From Elusimicrobiota bacterium (GTDB taxonomy: Bacteria > Elusimicrobiota > Elusimicrobia > Elusimicrobiales > UBA9959), in contig JACQPH010000101.1 in the NCBI GenBank assembly GCA_016207645.1, positions 1 to 64,000 on the forward strand: 64,000 bases of DNA, written 5' to 3'. This document shows, piece after piece, positions 59,287-64,000 of this stretch. Position 1 is the first letter of the stretch, and each line of letters begins with the position of its first letter. Below the pieces are notes generated by a model, which worked only from the letters and a program-made list of their open reading frames with translations, had not been told where the DNA came from and made no database searches. Both the position numbers and the translations under genes were made by a program.

Positions 59287-60447
59287 CTAGAAAGTGTGCC
59301 GGTTCAGCTCTTTGGTGATGCCGGGGATTATCGTGCTCTTGCCGTCGCCCATGGCGTGCAGCTTGAGGATCTCGCCGTAGGACTTCTCGAAAGCGTCCAC
59401 CACGGCCGGGTCGAAAGCCCTGCCCTTTTCGCCGTTGATGTACTCGCGGGCCTTCTCCGGGTCCCATTTCGGCTTGTAGACCCGCTGCGAGCAGAGGGCG
59501 TCGAAAACGTCGGCCACCGAGACTATGCGCGCGTAGATGGAGATCCGCTCCGCCTTCAGGCGGTTCGGGTAGCCCGTGCCGTCGTATTTCTCGTGGTGCG
59601 AGCCGGCCACCTTGCAGGCTATCTGGAGCAGGTTGCTTTCGGCGTTGCAGAGGATCTTGGCGCCGTAGAGGGTGTGCTTCTTGATCTCCTCGAACTCCTC
59701 GGCGGTCAGCTTGCCGGGCTTGAGCAGGATGGCGTCGGCTATGCCCACCTTGCCTATGTCGTGCAGCGGGCTGGCGTAGCGGATGTTCTCCACCTCCCGC
59801 TCCGGCAGGCCCAGGCCGTGCGCTATCAGCGCGGAGTACTCGCTGATATGGCGCAGATGCACGGCGGTGTCCTGCTGGTCGCGGTACTCGGCGGTCACGG
59901 CCAGGCGGTAAATGGTCTCGAGCTGCGACTTGGAAAGGCTCTCGTAAAGCTGGGCGTTCTCTATGCCCGAAGCGGCCAGCGAGCTGATGAGCTGCAGTAT
60001 GCCCTCGTCGTCCGCGTTGAAGGGGTTGCCGTTCTTGTTCATGGCCTCGAACACGCCGATGATGTGCCCGCTCACGTTCTTGAGCGGTACGGCCAGGATA
60101 TTGTGGGTGCGGTAGCCCGTCAGGCGGTCTATGTCGTGCGTGAAGCGCTGGTCCTGGTAGGCGTCGCGGATGTTGAGGATCTGCCCGGTGGAGGCCACGT
60201 GCCCCACTATGCCCTTGCCGAAAGGCACGCGGATCTCGGTATGCTGCATGCCCAGCGCCACCTTGGACCAGAGCTCGTTGGTCTGGCGGTCGAAAATGAA
60301 GACGCTGCAGCGGTCGCAGGCGAGGATGGTCTTGACCTGCTCGGCAATCAGCTCCAGGAGCTTGTTGAGGTTGGTCTCCTTGGCGACGCCGCCGCCGAAA
60401 TCCACAAGGAGCTTAAGGCGGTTCTCTAATTCTTCGACCCTGGTCAT
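59287..60447 (-). CDS. GAF-HD-GYP domain protein (predicted cyclic-di-GMP phosphodiesterase)
   Basis: The 386-residue cytoplasmic protein has an N-terminal helix, a GAF domain (~25-165; FGKGIVGHVASTGQ, NILAVPLKNVSGHIIGVFEA) and an HD-GYP domain (~185-370). The metal-binding HD is at 229-230 (SPLHDIGKVGIADAI) and the GYP signature at 284-294 (HHEKYDGTGYP). HD-GYP enzymes hydrolyse cyclic-di-GMP; motifs are intact. The start overlaps the glcF stop as ATGA, so signalling and glycolate oxidation genes are translationally coupled. Confidence 0.92.
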   Translation of the reverse strand: MTRVEELENRLKLLVDFGGGVAKETNLNKLLELIAEQVKTILACDRCSVFIFDRQTNELWSKVALGMQHTEIRVPFGKGIVGHVASTGQILNIRDAYQDQRFTHDIDRLTGYRTHNILAVPLKNVSGHIIGVFEAMNKNGNPFNADDEGILQLISSLAASGIENAQLYESLSKSQLETIYRLAVTAEYRDQQDTAVHLRHISEYSALIAHGLGLPEREVENIRYASPLHDIGKVGIADAILLKPGKLTAEEFEEIKKHTLYGAKILCNAESNLLQIACKVAGSHHEKYDGTGYPNRLKAERISIYARIVSVADVFDALCSQRVYKPKWDPEKAREYINGEKGRAFDPAVVDAFEKSYGEILKLHAMGDGKSTIIPGITKELNRHTF

Positions 60448-61904
60448 GGTATTATTTTAGCATTATCCCCGCTCATTTCGTCGAGGAAGACGCTGTAGTG
60501 CACCGCGCGGGCGGTGGGGTAGGCTTTCCTGAGGCCGGAGCCTATCTGCGCCAGGCAGGAGGTGGCGCCTACCACCACCGTGTCGGCCTGCACCGAGGCT
60601 ATATGCCTGAGCTTGCGGTCCAGCACCATGCCGGAGAGCTCCGGCTGGGTGAAGGCGAAAGCGCCGGCCCCGCCGCAGCACCAGTCGCTCTCCGGCAGCT
60701 CGCGGTACTGCTTCCCGGCCAGCTTCCGCAGCACCGCCCTGGGCTCCAGGCGTATCCCCTGGCCGTGGCAGGCCCGGCAGGAATCGTGGTAGGTGACGCG
60801 GCCGGCTTTTTCCGCGGCCGGGCCGGCAGGGGGCGCCTGGTCGGGGCGGATGAATTCCAGTATGTCCTTCACCGCGGCGGCGAAGGCTCTGGCCCTGGGG
60901 CGCCACTGTTCGTCGCCCGTAAAAAGCTGCTCGTAGGATTTCATGAAGGCCGCGCAGGAAGAGCAGTCCGCTATCACCGGGAAGTCCCCGGCTTCCGCCT
61001 TAAGTTCCTCGTAGCGGGCGATATTGCGGCGCGCGAACTCGCGGGCGTCCTCCAGGCGGCCGTAGTTGTGGGCCAGCAGGCCGCAGCACTGGCTGTCCAT
61101 GAAGACGCCGTCCCCGGCGCTCCTTTTAAGCACCCGCACCGTGGCCAGGGCGGTTTCCGTGAAAACGTAGTTCGGGCCGCAGGCCGCGAAATAGGCCCAG
61201 TTCACCCCGCGTTTCCCCCCGGGGGCCAGCGCCGGGTCCTTCCGGAGCAGCTCGGCGGCGAAGCGCAGCGGGGCCCGCTCTATGGAACTCTCCGCTTCCG
61301 CCAGTCCCGGCATGCCTATGAAATCGTAAAGCCCCATCCTGGCGGCCAGCCGCGGCAGGCCGGTCCTCTTCGCCAGGTAGGCCAGCTTCAGCCAGAAGCC
61401 GAAGAGCTTAGGCGCGTTCAGCAGCCCGGCCACCGCGGCGCGGGCGAAGAAGCCTTCCCCGTAGCCGGTAAGAGAGCGGCGGCCCTCCAGCACTATGTCC
61501 GGCGTGGCCACCTTGGCGTAGCAGACGCTGGAGCAGGCGCCGCAGAGCAGGCAGGTGGACAGCGATTCGGCCGCCTGGTCCGGGTCCTTCGCCCGCCCTT
61601 CCACCAGCATGCGCACGAACTGGTTGCGGCCGCGCGCGGAGATGGTCTCCCTGCCGGTCAGCATATAAGTGGGGCAGGAGGTCTCGCAGTAGCCGCAGCG
61701 GTTGCATTGCGCGGCGGCGTCGTAAAGGTTCTTTTCGCCGAGATCCGTAAGCAGGTTCCCCAGATGCCCGCCGGAATCCTCGTGCGGGTAAAGTTCGTTC
61801 ACCTCGTTGTGGAAACGGGAGGCGCCGGGGGAGTCCTGGGCCTGCCCCCGTTCCGCCTGGTTCCCCGCCCGCTCTTCGCCGTCCGCCGGTTCGTTCTCGT
61901 TCAT
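60444..61904 (-). CDS. glcF: Glycolate oxidase iron-sulfur subunit
   Basis: The 486-residue protein carries two 4Fe-4S ferredoxin motifs: C67/C70/C73/C77 (CNRCGYCETSCP) and C118/C121/C124/C128 (CLLCGACSSVC). Two CCG domains follow (CCGLLAHNYG; DWCCGGAGAFAF). It passes electrons from the FAD subunit to the quinone pool. An N-terminal ~40-residue extension is rich in Glu and Gln. The start at 61904 lies 24 bases after the FAD subunit's stop, with AGGAAAGGA upstream. A much longer frame reaching 63065 is shadow of the neighbour. Confidence 0.92.
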   Translation of the reverse strand: MNENEPADGEERAGNQAERGQAQDSPGASRFHNEVNELYPHEDSGGHLGNLLTDLGEKNLYDAAAQCNRCGYCETSCPTYMLTGRETISARGRNQFVRMLVEGRAKDPDQAAESLSTCLLCGACSSVCYAKVATPDIVLEGRRSLTGYGEGFFARAAVAGLLNAPKLFGFWLKLAYLAKRTGLPRLAARMGLYDFIGMPGLAEAESSIERAPLRFAAELLRKDPALAPGGKRGVNWAYFAACGPNYVFTETALATVRVLKRSAGDGVFMDSQCCGLLAHNYGRLEDAREFARRNIARYEELKAEAGDFPVIADCSSCAAFMKSYEQLFTGDEQWRPRARAFAAAVKDILEFIRPDQAPPAGPAAEKAGRVTYHDSCRACHGQGIRLEPRAVLRKLAGKQYRELPESDWCCGGAGAFAFTQPELSGMVLDRKLRHIASVQADTVVVGATSCLAQIGSGLRKAYPTARAVHYSVFLDEMSGDNAKIIP

Positions 61905-61927
61905 GGAGGTAATGCCGGTCCTTTCCT

Positions 61928-64000
61928 TCAGCCCAGGGCCTTGTAAACCCACGGGTTCAGCAAGTTCCGCGGGTCGAATTCCTTCTTGAGCCTGGTCTGT
62001 ATGACGCCGGGCTCGAAGGCGTCCCAGCCGGGGCTTTCTTCCGGCCGCTTCCGGGGGGGCACCGCGCCGGCGGAAAGGGCGAAAGTGGCCGCCAGGATCA
62101 CGCCGTAGGCGCCCAGCGAGCCGCAGAACAGCTTCACCGCGTCGTAGCCGGCCACGTTCTTCACGGTCTTGCCGCCCAGCTCCAGCAAAGCGCCGTCCGC
62201 CAGCGCCACCTCGAGCCCCAGCAGGAGGCCGCGTATTTCCGGGCAGGCCTTGGAGGCTATCAGCCCGCCCACGCTGCCCTTCAGCGCGGGGAGGTCCAGG
62301 TGGAAGCCGGCCTCTTTCAACTGCCTGGAAAGCTCGTCGAAAGCCATGCCCGCCTCCACGCGGGCGGTCAGGTTCTCCCTGTCTATATCGGGCTTGCCGG
62401 AAAGCAGGTGAAGTTCCAGCGGCCTGGAGCCCTCCATTATCCGTTCCGCCTTGAGCCTGGTGCCCAGGCCGGTGACCGCGGTGCGGGCGCCGGAGGCGGA
62501 GCGCAGGCGCAGCTCGTCCAGGATGCCGCGCGCGTGCACGCTCAGGGCGGCCCTGCCGGAGAACATGGCGGAAGTTTCCGGCTCCGCCGGCCTGCTCCCG
62601 AAAGCTTTCGAGACCGTGTCGCCGGCGGCCTGGTCGCCGGCCACCGGCAGGATCTTGTCCGGGTTGGCCAGCCCGGCGGGGTCGAAGGCCCGCTTGATGC
62701 CCTGGAAGAGATCCAGTTCCCGGCGGGTGTAGAGCCAGTTCATGGCCACCCGCTTCTCCACGCCTATGCCGTGCTCTCCGGAGATGGTCCCGCCCAGCCT
62801 GATGCAGGCCTTGAGGATCTCGTAGCCGGCCTTTTTCACGCGCTTCACTTCCTGGAGGTCCCGGCGGTCGAAGATGATGTTGGGGTGCAGGTTCCCGTCG
62901 CCGGCGTGGAAAAGCAGGCCGGAAGTGAGCTTGTACTTCGAGATTATCGCGCGGACCTCCCGCAGGGCCTCCGTCAGGCGGGGCCTGGGCACTACGCCGT
63001 CCTCCACCAGCACGTCGGGGGCCAGCCTGGCCATGGCCGGGTAGGCGCCCTTGCGGGCGGCCCACAGCCGCTCGCGCTCGGCTTCGTCCCCGGCCACCCG
63101 GAAAGCGGAGCAGCCTTTCTCCCCGCAGAGCCGGCGCGCGGCTTCGAGGTCGTGCTCTATCTTCGCCGGCTCGTCGCCGTCCAGCTCCAGGAGCAGCACG
63201 GCCTCCGTGCCGGCGGGGAAAGGGTCCTCGCCGCCGCGGCGGGCGGCGTCCAGCGAGACCTTGTCCATGGCCTCCAGGGCGCGCGGCAGGATGCCGCCGC
63301 CGATTATCCGGCTGACCGCGTCCATGGCGCCTTCCAGCGAGGGGAAAGCCGCCGAGGCCGTCTTGATATGCGCGGGGAGGGGCAGGATCTTGAGCCAGGC
63401 GGCGGTCACCACGCCCAGCGTGCCTTCGGAGCCCACCAGCACGCTCATCAGGTCCGGGCCCCTGTCCCGGTAGGACCAGGTGTTCACCTCCCCTTCCGGG
63501 GTCACCACTTCCAGCTTCTCGACGTTGTCGGAGGTGACGCCGTACTTGAGGCAGAGCGGGCCGCCGGCGTTCTCGCCGATGTTCCCGCCTATGGTGGAGA
63601 CTTTCTGGCTGGCGGGGTCCGGGGCGTAAAAAAAGCCGAAAGGCTCGAGCGCCTTCTGCAGCTCCAGGTTGACCACGCCGGGCTCCACCAGGGCCAGGCG
63701 GGCGGCGGTGTCTATCCGCCGGATCTTCCTGAGGCGGACCAGGTTGAGTATGACCCCGCCCTTCAGCGGTATTGTGCCGCCTGAAAGGTTGGTGCCGGCC
63801 AGCCTGGGCAGGAAGGGGATGCCGGCGCCGTAAAGCAGCCTGACCACCGGGGCCACCTGGCCGGCCGAGGTGAAGGTTATCACGGCTTCGGGGCGCGCCC
63901 GGGCCATGCCGGCGTCGTAGGAATACATCAGTATCTCGGCCTCGTCCGTGCGGAGATTCTCCCGGCCCACTATGGCTTCCAGTTCGGCCCGTATAGGCGT
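61928..64000 (-). CDS. Fused GlcD-GlcE glycolate oxidase FAD subunit (5' end outside the window)
   Basis: Read from the window edge, 690 residues are visible and the frame is still open at 64000. The true start therefore lies beyond; the leading TPIRAELEAIVGRENLRTDE matches the usual GlcD N-terminus. The first ~455 residues are GlcD: FAD-binding PCMH motifs AGTNLSGGTIPLKGG, STIGGNIGENAGGPLCLKYG and GSEGTLGVVTAAWLKI, then HAGDGNLHPN and SGEHGIGVEKR. From about 470 a second FAD-binding half follows, similar to GlcE (TGLGTRLKAE, GSVGGLIASKACPE, KTVKNVAGYDAVKL), in the same frame. In E. coli these are separate genes. With GlcF it would oxidise glycolate or D-lactate. Confidence 0.88.
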   Translation of the reverse strand, partial: TPIRAELEAIVGRENLRTDEAEILMYSYDAGMARARPEAVITFTSAGQVAPVVRLLYGAGIPFLPRLAGTNLSGGTIPLKGGVILNLVRLRKIRRIDTAARLALVEPGVVNLELQKALEPFGFFYAPDPASQKVSTIGGNIGENAGGPLCLKYGVTSDNVEKLEVVTPEGEVNTWSYRDRGPDLMSVLVGSEGTLGVVTAAWLKILPLPAHIKTASAAFPSLEGAMDAVSRIIGGGILPRALEAMDKVSLDAARRGGEDPFPAGTEAVLLLELDGDEPAKIEHDLEAARRLCGEKGCSAFRVAGDEAERERLWAARKGAYPAMARLAPDVLVEDGVVPRPRLTEALREVRAIISKYKLTSGLLFHAGDGNLHPNIIFDRRDLQEVKRVKKAGYEILKACIRLGGTISGEHGIGVEKRVAMNWLYTRRELDLFQGIKRAFDPAGLANPDKILPVAGDQAAGDTVSKAFGSRPAEPETSAMFSGRAALSVHARGILDELRLRSASGARTAVTGLGTRLKAERIMEGSRPLELHLLSGKPDIDRENLTARVEAGMAFDELSRQLKEAGFHLDLPALKGSVGGLIASKACPEIRGLLLGLEVALADGALLELGGKTVKNVAGYDAVKLFCGSLGAYGVILAATFALSAGAVPPRKRPEESPGWDAFEPGVIQTRLKKEFDPRNLLNPWVYKALG

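Noticed and set aside
60444-63065. Extended 873-codon reading frame for glcF
   Set aside because: The first 387 codons are shadow of the GlcD-GlcE gene; the iron-sulfur protein proper begins at 61904.
1-64000. tRNA, rRNA or riboswitch genes
   Set aside because: No cloverleaf with conserved GTTCRA-type arms, no rRNA stretch and no known riboswitch core was recognised by eye in the intergenic gaps; a covariance-model scan could still find one.

Overview
The window looks like chromosomal DNA from a high-GC, Gram-negative bacterium with an outer membrane. LptF and LptG permeases, a heptosyltransferase-type GT9, a TolC-type channel, PorV-like and SprA-like outer-membrane proteins and other predicted beta-barrels all point that way. 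The gene mix suggests Elusimicrobiota or a neighbouring poorly cultured phylum: a giant secreted protein built from YYGDGSGLTG-type repeats, a SprA/PorV pair outside classical Bacteroidota content, a pyrophosphate-type phosphofructokinase and leader-poor promoters. This is inference from gene style; no rRNA or tRNA gene was recognised.

Layout. 1-10.5 kb (+): a four-gene surface operon encoding a secreted protein with a sorting-domain-like C-terminus, a PorV-like barrel, a TPR protein and a 2313-residue repeat protein. 10.5-16.3 kb: an RNA uracil methyltransferase, a membrane glycosyltransferase, a sensor-like membrane protein, a GH13 enzyme and ComF. 16.4-21.7 kb (-): a 1781-residue SprA-like outer-membrane protein. 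22-24.2 kb (+): lptF-lptG, ending at a strong bidirectional terminator facing transketolase and a Nudix hydrolase. 27-29.8 kb (-): an accessory patch with an Xre/AbiEii-type toxin-antitoxin pair, driven by a textbook promoter, next to a stand-alone GHKL ATPase. 30-42.5 kb (+): dnaE, a beta-barrel protein, phosphofructokinase, a HAMP protein, a TolC-like protein, patatin, a TPR protein, dapF, dapA and a membrane glycosyltransferase.

42.7-58.8 kb is a surface-glycan locus. Ten named genes on the minus strand (aminotransferase, methyltransferases, asparagine synthetase, GT2, GT9 and GT39-like enzymes, an FAD protein) diverge from a plus-strand trio (GT2, RmlD-like reductase, WecA/MraY-like transferase). 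The trio would start glycan synthesis on the lipid carrier, the minus-strand genes would build and modify the sugars, and LptFG would export any lipid A-linked product. 58.8-64 kb (-): OsmC, a GAF/HD-GYP protein, GlcF and a GlcD-GlcE fusion cut by the window edge.

Three things stand out. (1) A 65-bp exact tandem duplication between a methyltransferase and a glycosyltransferase creates two 22-codon mini-ORFs. All four reading frames are linked by ATGA stop/start overlaps. (2) A family of about 170-bp intergenic elements has terminal inverted repeats (GTAACTGCTCAGGT type), a nested palindromic body and deletion derivatives down to 39 bp. At least six copies are present and no transposase is seen. 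(3) SprA, PorV and a sorting-domain-like cargo suggest a type IX-like outer-membrane export route serving the giant repeat protein operon.
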